Below, one piece after another: positions 1 through 8,672 of a stretch of DNA of 64,000 nucleotides. The position numbers and the translations under genes were made by a program. Position 1 is the stretch's first letter. Each line of letters starts with the position of its first letter. This stretch comes from JAUWGC01 sp963753055 (GTDB taxonomy: Bacteria > Bacteroidota > Bacteroidia > Bacteroidales > B18-G4): positions 1 through 64,000 of the forward strand of contig CAVWAP010000002.1 of NCBI GenBank assembly GCA_963753055.1, given 5' to 3'. A model generated the notes under the pieces. The model ran no database searches and was not told where the DNA came from. It saw only the letters and a list, made by a program, of their open reading frames with translations.

Positions 1-90
1 ACTGCTGGCAGTCAAAATCAAAGAATCCAACGGAATCAAAGGCGCCTTTTCTGCACGAACAGTCGTTTACGCCGGACCTGTTATTTCTGA

Positions 91-150
91 TATTGTAAAC
101 TCTAAATCACAAATTGTAAATTCTTTGCTCTTAGCGCTTTGCAAGGCGCA
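91..150. repeat. Repeat-like insert inside the femAB-like gene (in frame)
   Basis: The stretch contains ATTGTAAACTC and AAATTGTAAATTC followed by TTTGCTCTTAGCGCTTTGC. The first unit also occurs in intergenic DNA at 59774-59790 and 63222-63250 (TTGTAAATTGTAAAC and close variants). The second resembles the CTTAGCGCTCTGCTCTTAGC block at 61378-61398. Here both are translated as part of the FemAB-like frame without breaking it. Confidence 0.5.
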
Positions 151-330
151 ACGCGCCTCGATTTTCATCCAGTTCCGTAACTTCTTCGACCTCTCAGAAT
201 ACCAGGAGGTGTTTGAGAGACACGGCTTTAGCTTCAGGGAGCGATTGAACTTTCTGGTTAAACTTGATTCGATGGAAGCGGTTTGGGGGCGTATGTCAGT
301 CAATCGGCGGAGAAAGATTAAGACTGGCTT

Positions 331-400
331 GATGCTAGATTCTAGATCCTGGATACTTGACAATGATCCAGAATCCAGGATCCAGTGATCCAGGATCTTG
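331..400. repeat. Palindrome-rich repeat insert that breaks the femAB-like gene
   Basis: Made of GATCCTGGAT / GATCCAGAATCCAGGATC units that pair with one another. It is related to the GATACCAGATGCCGGAT arrays at 56891, 59841 and 61408. It carries the TGA at 386-388 and the shift from frame 2 to frame 3. Confidence 0.6.
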
Positions 401-915
401 CGCTCTGCGTCCTGCGCTTGGTATCGAAGAAGTCAAACAATTCTACGATATACTACACAATCTTTATAAAAACCGAGTAAAGAAGCCCCTCCCCACCTGG
501 TCCTTCTTCGAGTCTTTCTTCGAAATGACACAGAAAAATCCCGAAACCGGCACAATCCTCCTGGTTATACACAACGACAAAATAATAGGCGGTATCCTCT
601 GCCCGATCAGCCCCGGCAAAACAATATACGAATGGTACGTCTGCGGTCTTGACGAAGAATACAAAGAGCTGTCGCCCAGCACGCTGGCTACCTGGGCGGC
701 CATGGACTACGGACTTAAAAACAATATCCCGCAATTCGACTTCATGGGCGTCGGCCTGCCCAACAAACCCTACGGAGTCCGTGAATTTAAACGACGCTTT
801 GGCGGAGAACTCGTCAACTACGGCCGCTTCTCACGCGTCAATAATAAAATGCTGTATTTTATAGCAGAGGTGGGGTATAATCTGCTAGCGCTTGTCAATC
901 GTATCTGACGAAATA

Positions 916-990
916 GTGAACACTCAGCAGTGAACACTCATCAGTGGTGAACAGTTCACGTCTGTTCAGTGATCAGTGTTCAGTGTTCAC
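916..990. repeat. TGAACACTG-family palindromic array, copy 1
   Basis: The left arm holds TGAACACT(C/G)A(T)CAG units, the right arm their reverse complement (CAGTGATCAGTGTTCAGTGTTCA), and the core is GGTGAACAGTTCACGTCTG. It starts seven bases after the femAB-like stop and contains the TGA stop of the minus-strand gene 987-1520. Bases 940-971 match 7377-7408 perfectly in inverted orientation (32 bases). Confidence 0.8.
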
Positions 991-1520
991 CTTTTAAATT
1001 CCTTCCTCAGCCGATTCGTCTCCCCATACCATTCCGGCAAAGCATAACCATACCCTCTTCCTTTAACATTCACCTTCCGCAGGTCGCCACGTCGGTTGGA
1101 GAGCTTGACGAGGCTCTGGTTGAGCTTAATGGTGGTGTGCTTGTTGTCCCGAAAGATGCCTTTCTTCTTCGCAGAATCCTGAACTTGTTCCAGTATCTCT
1201 CTGCTAATCTGCACCTTCCCTGCTGCCCTCAGTCCATTCAATATTAAATTATCCCACTCGTTTAATGGATAAGGCTTGCGGGGTTTCTTTTCAGCCCTGG
1301 GTGGCCGGCCTGGTTTTTTCTTCGGCTGCGCTGCCCTGGCCTCGACCGCGGCCGACAGCTTTGCCTCCTTTGTTCCCCTGATCGCTGCTAAAGCTTCCTC
1401 AAACTCCCTGATCCTGCCTTTCACAGAATCAGTTTTTACTTTCAGTTTTCTTAATTCAGCCTTGTAGTCATGCAGCAGATCCAGAAGGTCTAATTCTGTT
1501 AATCTACTTGATAATTTCAT
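987..1520 (-). CDS. Hypothetical protein with coiled coil and basic AT-hook-like linker
   Basis: I do not recognise the family. From the ATG at 1520 it is 177 residues. An N-terminal helix-rich part with coiled-coil character (LTELDLLDLLHDYKAELRKL) leads to a basic linker (KKKPGRPPRAEKKPRKP) containing the GRP core of AT-hooks, then a globular C-terminal part with many basic residues (NRRGDLRKVNVKGRG). This suggests a small DNA- or RNA-binding protein. An upstream in-frame TTG/ATG extension to 1547 is possible, but the internal ATG gives the more natural start. It stands alone, framed on both sides by TGAACACTG-family arrays (916-990 and 1602-1675), and its stop codon lies inside the left array. 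Confidence 0.6.
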   Translation of the reverse strand: MKLSSRLTELDLLDLLHDYKAELRKLKVKTDSVKGRIREFEEALAAIRGTKEAKLSAAVEARAAQPKKKPGRPPRAEKKPRKPYPLNEWDNLILNGLRAAGKVQISREILEQVQDSAKKKGIFRDNKHTTIKLNQSLVKLSNRRGDLRKVNVKGRGYGYALPEWYGETNRLRKEFKR

Positions 1521-1601
1521 TTGGATTTGTTTACAGCTAAAATACAAATATTCGCTCGATCATTGCAAATTATCATTGTTAATTTATTGTTATTATACTC
1601 C

Positions 1602-1675
1602 GTGAACACTGATCAGTGAACACTGATCAGTAGTAACCAGTCACGTCTGTTCAGTGGTCAGTGATCAGTGTTCAT
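1602..1675. repeat. TGAACACTG-family palindromic array, copy 2
   Basis: Two TGAACACTGATCAG units, a core containing CAGTCACGTCTGTTCAGTG, and the inverted units CAGTGATCAGTGTTCA. The ACGTCTGTTCAGTG part of the core is shared with the copies at 916 and 1996. Confidence 0.8.
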
Positions 1676-1848
1676 TGTAAGGTTGGGCTCCACGCAGCAT
1701 CTCCTCCCCTCAAAAAAAGGCGACAAACCACGTCATCCCGGGCGAAGGCCCGGGATCTCCGTCGTGATCTTCCACCAATGGCAGTAAGGGACCTCTGGGG
1801 TCATTAACCACAATCAATCCATGGGTTGGTGCGCGTTATAAACGCGCT

Positions 1849-1882
1849 ATAATAAAGCACGCGTTACAAACGCGCGCTAACT
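1849..1882. repeat. 34-bp direct repeat, copy 1
   Basis: Begins ATAATAAAGCACGCG and ends CGCGCGCTAACT; perfectly repeated at 1963-1996. A degenerate inverted version (GCGCGTTATAAACGCGC) lies immediately before it. Confidence 0.85.
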
Positions 1883-1962
1883 GGGGTCATCGGAACTAGA
1901 AATGACACGGGGGGTGGGTAAAAGAAAAGAATGACAAACCTTAATAGACGAAGTGACCCGTG

Positions 1963-1996
1963 ATAATAAAGCACGCGTTACAAACGCGCGCTAACT
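1963..1996. repeat. 34-bp direct repeat, copy 2
   Basis: Perfect copy of 1849-1882, 114 bases downstream. It runs straight into the half-array of the TGAACACTG family. Confidence 0.85.
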
Positions 1997-2034
1997 GATC
2001 ACGTCTGTTCAGTGTTCAGTGTTCAGTGCTCACT
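1996..2034. repeat. TGAACACTG-family half-array, copy 3
   Basis: Contains the ACGTCTGTTCAGTG core and three GTTCAGT units but lacks the left arm. It lies 48 bases before the sugar transferase start, so it may affect that gene's leader. Confidence 0.75.
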
Positions 2035-2081
2035 TTTTATTATATTTACATTCCAAAAACCAGCGCTCTGGCACGCAAACA

Positions 2082-3630
2082 ATGAAACGCAAGCTCCTCT
2101 TCATCCTCATCGACCTAATACTGGTATTTGTCAGCTTCCTTTTCTTTGCGTGGATCAAGCCGGCGACAGTGAGGGTAGTACTTCCTACATACTGGATCCC
2201 GTTTATGTATTTCTCTTTGATCTGGTTGCTGACTTCCATTTTTATTGGGAAATACAATATTGATGAAGCCAGGACAGGGCGCGATGTCTACGTGCCTATC
2301 ACCATCAGTAATTTTACAATCCTGGCCTTAATAACAATTGTGGTCTATGCATTTAAATATGTATTTTATTCCCGCCTGATGGTGTTCGGAACCATAGGCC
2401 TGGCCAGCATCCTGGAGGTCTCGCTTGCACTTACTTATTATGCTTTTAAATCGGCTGTAAAGATCGATGAAGCACACGATATCCGCCTCGACGGACAAAT
2501 GGTGGTACCCAGGGAGGTCACGGATTTCAAGGTCAAGATTGACGAAGAACTGCTGCGGGTGGACAATAAGCTTGATGAGAAAGACTTTAACAGCATCCGC
2601 CAGCTTATCATCGATGAAACTTCCGAGCGGGTGTTTGAATTCGTAAACCGCTCCGTCGACCTTTACAATCCCCATAACCTGCTGATATCCACAACCACCA
2701 GCTTTAACATCCTCAAGCAGCCATCCGACCTGTACCATAACCTTGTCAACCTCAAGCGGATCAATGATATGCGGAGGATCAACAAGTTCTTCGAGTCGGT
2801 AAACAGCAAGCTCCCCTACGGTGGCATCTTTATCGATAAGGCGGAAACCTATGTGCTGCGCAAAAAGCGTATCCTGAAGAAGTACCCGCCTATCATCAAC
2901 TATTTCGTTTATATGGCCGACTGGGTATGGAAACGCCTGTTCCCCAAGCTGCCAATCACCAAAAGAATATATTTCTTCTTCTCCCATGGCCGCAACAGGG
3001 TGATATCCAAGGCGGAAACTTTTGGCCGTCTCTACTCCTGCGGCTTCGAGATCGTGCAGGAGGAACTCATTGGCAACTTTCTCTATTTCTGCGCCCGCAA
3101 GATCGGTGAGCCAGTATATCGACCACAATCCTACCTACGGGCCCCTGATCCGGCTGCGCAGGTTCGGCAAGGAAGGTAAGCTGATCGGGGTGTACAAGTT
3201 CCGCACCATGCACCCCTATTCGGAATATTTACAACAATATGTTTACGATAACTATAACCTGGAAGAGGGAGGGAAGTTTAAGAACGACTTCCGGGTCAAT
3301 AGCCTTGGAAGGTTCATGCGCAGGTTCTGGATCGACGAGCTGCCCATGTTTATGAACATCGTTCGCCGCGACATGAAGATCGTGGGCGTCAGGCCGCTCA
3401 GCAAACAGTACTTCGAGCTTTACACACCCGAGCTGCGCGAGAAAAGAATAAAGTACCGCCCGGGCCTCATCCCGCCCTTCTATGTCGACCTCCCCAAAAC
3501 CCTGGACGAGATACAGGAGAGTGAGATGAAATACCTTGATTCGTATGAGAAAAGACCATTTTTGACTGATACGAGGTACTTTTTTATGGCGATGTATAAT
3601 ATATTGATAAAGAGAGCACGAAGTAATTGA
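2082..3630 (+). pseudogene. Polyprenyl-phosphate sugar transferase (exopolysaccharide type), one frameshift
   Basis: Membrane-bound bacterial sugar transferase that would load the first sugar-phosphate of a surface polysaccharide onto undecaprenyl phosphate. From the ATG at 2082 (MKRKLLFILIDLILV) there are several N-terminal membrane helices, a long cytoplasmic linker, then the conserved transferase block: KFRTMHPYSE, LGRFMRRFWIDELPMFMNI, KIVGVRPLS, YRPGLIPP. The reading frame changes around 3118-3121: frame 3 ends at 3179, and the rest (DHNPTYGPLIRLRRFGKEGK onward) is in frame 1. Removing one base near 3120 restores a single open gene. Its neighbours (FemAB-like, Wzi-like) fit a polysaccharide locus. 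It is either a recent one-base insertion or an assembly error. Confidence 0.8.
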
Positions 3631-3708
3631 TTCAGTGATCACTGATCACTGAACACTGAACAGAGGTGACCGGTCACTGCTGATCACTGATCAGTGTTCA
3701 GTGTTCAC
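3631..3708. repeat. TGAACACTG-family palindromic array, copy 4
   Basis: Starts directly after the sugar transferase TGA. Inverted arms (CAGTGATCACTGATCACTGAA ... CACTGATCAGTGTTCAGTG style units) surround a GAGGTGACCGGTCACTG core, so the whole stretch can fold into a long hairpin. It sits between two genes on the same strand and could act as a terminator or processing site. Confidence 0.8.
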
Positions 3709-3721
3709 AATTAAACAGGCA

Positions 3722-5392
3722 ATGAGAAAACTAACATATATATTCCTGCTGGTAATCCTATACGCACCAATGCATGCGCAAGTGGTGTACGAACACGTCA
3801 GCAACACCGCCATCTACGACTACCTGGACGAGCTGGCCAATAACAAAGTCATTGTGCTGCAGTCGGTGGTGAAGCCGTACAGTCGTGTGTTTATTGCAGA
3901 GAAGCTGGTGGAGGCGGATGGGAAAAGGGATATGCTGAATGAAAGACAGAGTAAGGAGTTGGACTTTTACATGCATGGATTCCGGCTTGAGGTAGGAGAG
4001 TATGGAGTAGGGAGTGATTGGGGGGACTTGTTTAAGAAACATGAGACGTTTGGGACCTCGCTGAATCCCCTGGCGTTTTTGTATAAGGACAAGGTGTTTA
4101 CCATGTCTATAAAGCCGATCTGGGGGGTGCAGTATTTTTTTAATGACTACGGGACGGTGCACCATCGCTGGGGCGGGGCAGAAGCGTATGCTTACGTGGG
4201 TAAGCACCTGAGTTTTTACGCTAATCTTCGCGACAACCGGGAATCTGAGTGGCTGAGTGCACCTTCTTACCTTAACCAGCGCCAGGGTGTGCCGGTAAAA
4301 GGTGCCGAGGGTGGTGGCGTGGACTTCTCCGAGATGCGAGGGGGGATCTTTTATACCTGGAAATGGGGGCATGTGGGACTGGTCAAGGAGCATAACTCCT
4401 GGGGAAATAATTATAATGGCCCCAATATTTTCTCTTCAAAACCACCATCATACGGCATGATCAAGCTTCAGATCAAGCCCGCGAAGTGGTTTGAATTCAA
4501 CTACTTCCATGGCTGGCTGGTCTCAGAGGTGGTCGACAGCAGCCGCTCCTACTGGGATGATGATGTTTACCGCGAGGTCTTCCACCCCAAATATGTCGCT
4601 GCCAATATGTTCACCTTCACCCCCTGGCAGGGTCTTGATCTTTCCGTTGGAAACTCTATCGTCTACAGCGATATCGGCGTACAGGCCGTCTACCTCATCC
4701 CTGTGCTGTTTTATAAGTCGGTCGACCATACCCTTAACTCCACAGCCAACAATACCGGGCAGAACTCCCAGATGTTCCTGGATTTCAGCTCAAGAAACAT
4801 CAAACACCTTCATCTGTATCTGACATTTTTTATCGATGAATTAAAGGTTGACCGAATTACAGAAAAAGGCAATTATAACTTAATTAGTTACAAGGCTGGT
4901 TTTCGTCTTAGCGACTGGCCTTTACAAAACGTCTCCCTGACAACAGAATATACCAGGACCAATCCTATTGTTTACCAGCACTATATCTTAACCACAACCT
5001 TCGCCACCAACAACTATAACATGGGGCATTACCTGCGCGACAATGCGGATGAGATCTTTGTCAGCATCACCTGGAAGCCCATCCGCGGCCTGCACCTGCG
5101 TGGCTCCTACCTGTACGCCCGCAAAGGCAATAACTATATCTACGGTGTAACCGAAGATCCAACCAGGCAGCCCATCCTGGAAGACATCACCTGGGATAAC
5201 TCTACCGTCATGCTCCGCGCCCGCTACGAGTTCATCAACAACGCCTACGTCTTCGCCAACCTCTCCTTCAGCAACATCAACGGCCACGATGTCGACGACA
5301 TCCCTGCCCAGGATTACCTGGAAATGTATACGCCGGAGTTGTACTGGAATAATAAGACCACCATATCGATGGGGTTTAATTTTGGGTTCTAA
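3722..5392 (+). CDS. Wzi-like capsule-assembly outer-membrane protein
   Basis: Outer-membrane beta-barrel of the Wzi-like capsule assembly family, expected to bind or anchor surface polysaccharide. The start at 3722 gives a clear signal peptide (MRKLTYIFLLVILYAPMHA) and a mature protein of about 538 residues beginning QVVYEHVSNTAIYDYLDELA, a stretch I associate with Bacteroidetes members of the family. The rest shows alternating strands with aromatic girdle residues and ends in a terminal phenylalanine (SMGFNFGF), as barrel proteins do. It lies directly after the sugar transferase, which supports a polysaccharide role. The family call rests on overall pattern, not on catalytic residues. Confidence 0.7.
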   Translation: MRKLTYIFLLVILYAPMHAQVVYEHVSNTAIYDYLDELANNKVIVLQSVVKPYSRVFIAEKLVEADGKRDMLNERQSKELDFYMHGFRLEVGEYGVGSDWGDLFKKHETFGTSLNPLAFLYKDKVFTMSIKPIWGVQYFFNDYGTVHHRWGGAEAYAYVGKHLSFYANLRDNRESEWLSAPSYLNQRQGVPVKGAEGGGVDFSEMRGGIFYTWKWGHVGLVKEHNSWGNNYNGPNIFSSKPPSYGMIKLQIKPAKWFEFNYFHGWLVSEVVDSSRSYWDDDVYREVFHPKYVAANMFTFTPWQGLDLSVGNSIVYSDIGVQAVYLIPVLFYKSVDHTLNSTANNTGQNSQMFLDFSSRNIKHLHLYLTFFIDELKVDRITEKGNYNLISYKAGFRLSDWPLQNVSLTTEYTRTNPIVYQHYILTTTFATNNYNMGHYLRDNADEIFVSITWKPIRGLHLRGSYLYARKGNNYIYGVTEDPTRQPILEDITWDNSTVMLRARYEFINNAYVFANLSFSNINGHDVDDIPAQDYLEMYTPELYWNNKTTISMGFNFGF

Positions 5393-5410
5393 CGATAGGT
5401 TTATCTCTTT

Positions 5411-5510
5411 TTTCTTGTACCCACCCCCAGGTATAGTGTTAAGGTATAGGTATGCAATAAACGCCCCCCCTCCCTCTCGAGGGAGGGGGACGGGGGGTGG
5501 GTAAAAGAAA
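5411..5510. repeat. Nested GC-rich inverted repeat (hairpin)
   Basis: The outer arms TTTCTTGTACCCACCCCC and GGGGGTGGGTAAAAGAAA pair with one mismatch. The inner arms CCCCCTCCCTC and GAGGGAGGGGG (5466-5476, 5479-5489) pair perfectly around a two-base loop. Related pieces occur at 1909-1924 and 51897-51942. It lies between the Wzi-like gene and the C69 dipeptidase and may terminate transcription. Confidence 0.75.
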
Positions 5511-5632
5511 CACAAACCAAGAATTCTCATCACGCGTCACACGTCACGATAATTTACTATTTTTACCGACCAATTTCAAAACCACCAACAGTTTAACAAT
5601 TTAACAGTTTAGCCATTTAACAATAGAATAAC

Positions 5633-7354
5633 ATGAAAAAACTAACCTCAATCATTCTCTTATCACTATTTACTTTGCAGATCTTCGCCTGTACCAACTT
5701 CCTTGTAACCAAAGGAGCCTCAACAGATGGTTCTACATTCATCACCTATGCAGCCGACTCCCACGTGCTTTACGGGGAGCTGTACCACTGGCCGGCAGCC
5801 ACGTACCCGGAAGGGACCATGCTGGATGTCTATGAGTGGGACACTGGCAAGTACCTTGGAAAGATACCTCAGGTCACGCAGACATATAATGTGGTCGGAC
5901 TGATGAACGAGCACCAGGTCTCTATCGGTGAAACAACCTATGGGGGCCGCAGCGAGCTGGGCAAGCAGGAAGGAGCCATTATGGACTATGGCAGCCTGAT
6001 GTTTATCGGCCTGCAGCGTTCAAAGTCAGCACGCGAGGCCATCAAGGTCATCACCGGGCTGATGGCCGAGTACGGTTATGCTTCCTCAGGGGAGTCGTTC
6101 TCCATCATGGACAAGGACGAAGTGTGGATCTACGAAATGATCGGCAAGGGCGACGGACACAAGGGTGCCGTTTGGGTAGCCCGCCTCGTGCCCGACGGTT
6201 ACATCTGCGCCCACGCCAACCAGGCCAGGATCACCACCTTCCCGCTGGCCGATGGCAAGACCTCTATCACCTCCGACGAGATCGACAAGATCTTCAATAA
6301 GGAAGTAACCACCGTCTACGCCGCCGACGTGATCTCCTTCGCCAGGGAAAAAGGATGGTTCGACGGAAAAGACAAGGACTTCAGCTTCTCAGACACTTAC
6401 GCACCGGTAGGCTTCGGCGGCGCCCGCTTCTGCGAGATCCGTGTGTGGGCCATGTTCCGCGATGTGAAAGAAGGTATGGATGAGCACTTCGAGTATGTCC
6501 AGGGTCACGTGAAGCATGAAGATAAGTTTGCCGACGGCAGCAAGAACCCCAACGGATATGCCTCCAACCGCATGCCGCTGTGGATCAAGCCCGACAAGAA
6601 AGTATCCGTACAGGATATGATGAACTATATGCGCGACCACCTGGAAGGAACTCCGCTTGACATGACACAGGATATCGGTGCCGGCCCATACCAGGTGCCT
6701 TACCGCTGGCGCCCGCTGACATGGCAGGTCGATAGTGTCACTTATTGCAACGAGCGTGCTACCTCTACACAGCAGACAGGCTTCTCCTTCGTCTCACAGG
6801 GCCGTTCATGGCTGCCTGACCCGATAGGAGGTATTTACTGGTTTGGTGTGGATGATGCAGCAAGCACAGTTTATGTTCCTCTCTACTGCGGCATGACAGA
6901 AGTGCCTGAAAAATACGCCAAAGGCTATGGCGCCATGATGGAATGGGAAGACGATGCTGCCTTCTGGGTGTTCAACCAGGTATCCAACTTCACCTATACA
7001 CGCTACAACGTCATACATCCCGAGGTGCACAAGATGCAACAGGGCATGGAGACCGAGCTGGTGAAGATGACAGGGGCCGTCGACAAGGCCGCTGCCGATC
7101 TCTATGCAGATAATAAAGAAACCGCAGTTAAGTTCATCACCAACTTCTCTGTCGACGTCGCCAACCGCACCGTGGTGGAGTGGAAGCAGTTCTACCAGTA
7201 CCTCTTCATGCGCTACATGGATGGCAACATCAAGGAGCCCAACCCCGGACAACAGAACCCCAGGCTCAAGCAACCAGGCTACGGTGAGGCTTGGTACCGT
7301 GTGATCGTGGATAAGACAGGGGATCAATTTAAGGTGATTGGAGACGGCCACTAG
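5633..7354 (+). CDS. Secreted C69-family dipeptidase
   Basis: Dipeptidase of peptidase family C69 (PepD/U34-like, Ntn-hydrolase fold) that hydrolyses short peptides outside the cytoplasm. A signal peptide (MKKLTSIILLSLFTLQIFA) ends exactly before Cys20. The mature protein would start CTNFLVTKGASTDGSTF, the family signature in which the N-terminal cysteine is the nucleophile. Further family-like stretches are VVGLMNEHQVSIGETTYGG, SGESFSIMDKDEVWIYEM and ARLVPDGYICAHANQARIT. At 573 residues it is a normal length for the Bacteroidetes type. It appears monocistronic, between the hairpin at 5411 and the repeat array at 7358. Its substrate range is not evident. Confidence 0.92.
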   Translation: MKKLTSIILLSLFTLQIFACTNFLVTKGASTDGSTFITYAADSHVLYGELYHWPAATYPEGTMLDVYEWDTGKYLGKIPQVTQTYNVVGLMNEHQVSIGETTYGGRSELGKQEGAIMDYGSLMFIGLQRSKSAREAIKVITGLMAEYGYASSGESFSIMDKDEVWIYEMIGKGDGHKGAVWVARLVPDGYICAHANQARITTFPLADGKTSITSDEIDKIFNKEVTTVYAADVISFAREKGWFDGKDKDFSFSDTYAPVGFGGARFCEIRVWAMFRDVKEGMDEHFEYVQGHVKHEDKFADGSKNPNGYASNRMPLWIKPDKKVSVQDMMNYMRDHLEGTPLDMTQDIGAGPYQVPYRWRPLTWQVDSVTYCNERATSTQQTGFSFVSQGRSWLPDPIGGIYWFGVDDAASTVYVPLYCGMTEVPEKYAKGYGAMMEWEDDAAFWVFNQVSNFTYTRYNVIHPEVHKMQQGMETELVKMTGAVDKAAADLYADNKETAVKFITNFSVDVANRTVVEWKQFYQYLFMRYMDGNIKEPNPGQQNPRLKQPGYGEAWYRVIVDKTGDQFKVIGDGH

Positions 7355-7357
7355 CCG

Positions 7358-7434
7358 GTGAACAGTGAACACTGAACACTGAACAGACGTGAACTGTTCA
7401 CCACTGATCACTGTTCACTGTTCAGTGTTCACTG
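7358..7434. repeat. TGAACACTG-family palindromic array, copy 5 (inverted core)
   Basis: Begins three bases after the dipeptidase stop. Bases 7377-7408 are the exact reverse complement of 940-971, so a conserved 32-base core is present in both orientations, flanked by varying numbers of the short arm units. Confidence 0.85.
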
Positions 7435-7520
7435 ATTTTTTTGGTATTTTAACAGTAATTAACTATTTTTATTGAACTAAAGTCCCTTTTATAGACGTTT
7501 GCATATAAAACGCACCCATC

Positions 7521-8459
7521 ATGGATACCCCCGTAAGAAAAATAACAGAACCCCCAAAGAAAAACAAAGGCAAGGGACAGGCAAGAGTATTCCAGCTACT
7601 GCTTGTGCTTGCCCTTATCGTCATTGCCGGACTGATCATCTGGCTGTTTATGACCAAGACTGATCTGAACGACCTCGTGGCCGAGAAGGAGCTGCAGCGC
7701 GTCGAGCTTACGGCGGAGCTGGATTCCCTGCTTATCGAGCATGAGCAGGTCAAGATTGAGTACGGCTCATTATCCGACTCACTGGCTATGCGCGACAGTG
7801 TCATCCAGGCCAATGCCGAGGAGATCAAGAAGCTGCTTAATACCCAGTGGGAGTATTATAAAGTGAAAAAGAAACTCGCCAACCTGCAGAAGATCTCGCA
7901 GGGCTACGTGCGGCAGATGGATTCCCTTTACCGTGTGAACGAAGCGCTGACGATGGAGAACGAAGAGATCAGGCAGGACCTGGGACAGGTCAGGCGCGAG
8001 AAAGAAGCCATTGAGCGCGACCGCGAAGCCCTCTCGGAAAAAGTAGAGATGGCATCTGTGTTCCAGACATATAATATTATCGCCGACGGCATCCGTGCCC
8101 GTGCCAGCAAGGAGAAGATCACTGACAAGGCCAAGAGGGTGGATAAGATCAAGGTCTGCTTCACCATCGGCAAGAATGACATCATCCTTCCGGGTGAGCG
8201 AACCGTCTATGTACGCATCGCCCAGCCCGATGAGGAGGTCCTGTCCAGGGACCGTACCAGTACCTATACCTTTGAGTACCAGGGCGAAGAGATCCAGTAC
8301 TCCATCATGAAAGATATCAATTACCAGAACACTCCCATCGACCTCTGCACGTACTGGTACAAACGCTACGAGGGGCAGGTGATGCAAATTGGGACCTACC
8401 ATGTCGACCTGTTTATTGATGGACATGTTGTAGGACACACTACGTTTCAGCTGCGCTAA
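7521..8459 (+). CDS. Single-pass membrane protein with long coiled coil
   Basis: A 312-residue protein with a basic cytoplasmic N-terminus, one membrane helix (about residues 24-43, FQLLLVLALIVIAGLIIWLF), a coiled coil (about 50-175, rich in E, K, L and Q; LGQVRREKEAIERDREALSE) and a C-terminal domain of about 110 residues with beta character (CFTIGKNDIILPGERTVYVRI). The layout is that of a type II membrane protein with an extracytoplasmic sensor or structural domain. I recognise it only as a conserved Bacteroidetes type of unknown function. The start ATG at 7521 is the first in frame. Confidence 0.65.
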   Translation: MDTPVRKITEPPKKNKGKGQARVFQLLLVLALIVIAGLIIWLFMTKTDLNDLVAEKELQRVELTAELDSLLIEHEQVKIEYGSLSDSLAMRDSVIQANAEEIKKLLNTQWEYYKVKKKLANLQKISQGYVRQMDSLYRVNEALTMENEEIRQDLGQVRREKEAIERDREALSEKVEMASVFQTYNIIADGIRARASKEKITDKAKRVDKIKVCFTIGKNDIILPGERTVYVRIAQPDEEVLSRDRTSTYTFEYQGEEIQYSIMKDINYQNTPIDLCTYWYKRYEGQVMQIGTYHVDLFIDGHVVGHTTFQLR

Positions 8460-8464
8460 CTGAA

Positions 8465-8656
8465 GAATTGATCAATTGACCAAATTCCAATTGATCAAAT
8501 AAGCTCCAAATTTCAATGTTAGAATGTTCAATTTTCAAATTTTGAAAATTGGATGGCTTGAATCTTGACGAATTGTCATTTATTTGGTAAATTGATGCAG
8601 ATTGGTGAATTGCTTTGCTGACCGAAGCTGTTTTACAGCGAAGGTCAGGTCAATTC
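8465..8656. repeat. AATTGATCAATT-rich repeat block
   Basis: Contains self-complementary units (GAATTGATCAATTG, CCAATTGATCAAAT, TTCAAATTTTGAA) starting six bases after the previous stop, then GACCGAAGCTG...CAGCGAAGGTC. No coding potential is seen. It behaves like the other post-stop palindromic arrays, with a different unit. Confidence 0.55.
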
Positions 8657-8672
8657 TTAAACATCCACGCCC

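Larger units (their letters stand above)
2..908 (+). pseudogene. FemAB/GNAT-like acyltransferase, 5'-partial and disrupted
   Basis: Remnant of a FemAB-family (GNAT-fold) protein, a type often found at the end of polysaccharide loci in Bacteroidetes; the substrate cannot be told. The N-terminus lies off the left edge. Frame 2 is open from base 2 to the stop at 386-388 and shows family-like stretches (SIFIQFRNFFD, HGFSFRERLNFLVKL, RRRKIKTGL). Homologous reading resumes in frame 3 from about 403 to 908 (YKNRVKKPLP, FDFMGVGLPNKPYGVREF). The two halves are separated by a repeat block at 331-400 that brings the stop and the frame change. A second repeat-like insert near 91-129 stays in frame and adds about 13 residues. 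The sugar transferase and Wzi genes follow downstream. A sequencing indel could exaggerate the damage, but the inserts themselves are real sequence. Confidence 0.75.
1521..2081. other. Gene-free interval packed with repeats
   Basis: Five hundred and sixty bases without a credible gene. In order: a TGAACACTG array (1602-1675), a CCCGGG-centred palindrome near 1737-1755 (CATCCCGGGCGAAGGCCCGG), a GCGCGTTATAAACGCGC palindrome at 1831-1847, two identical 34-base direct repeats (1849-1882, 1963-1996), a GGGGGGTGGGTAAAAG element at 1909-1924 shared with 5495-5506, and a half TGAACACTG array just before the sugar transferase gene. Confidence 0.7.
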
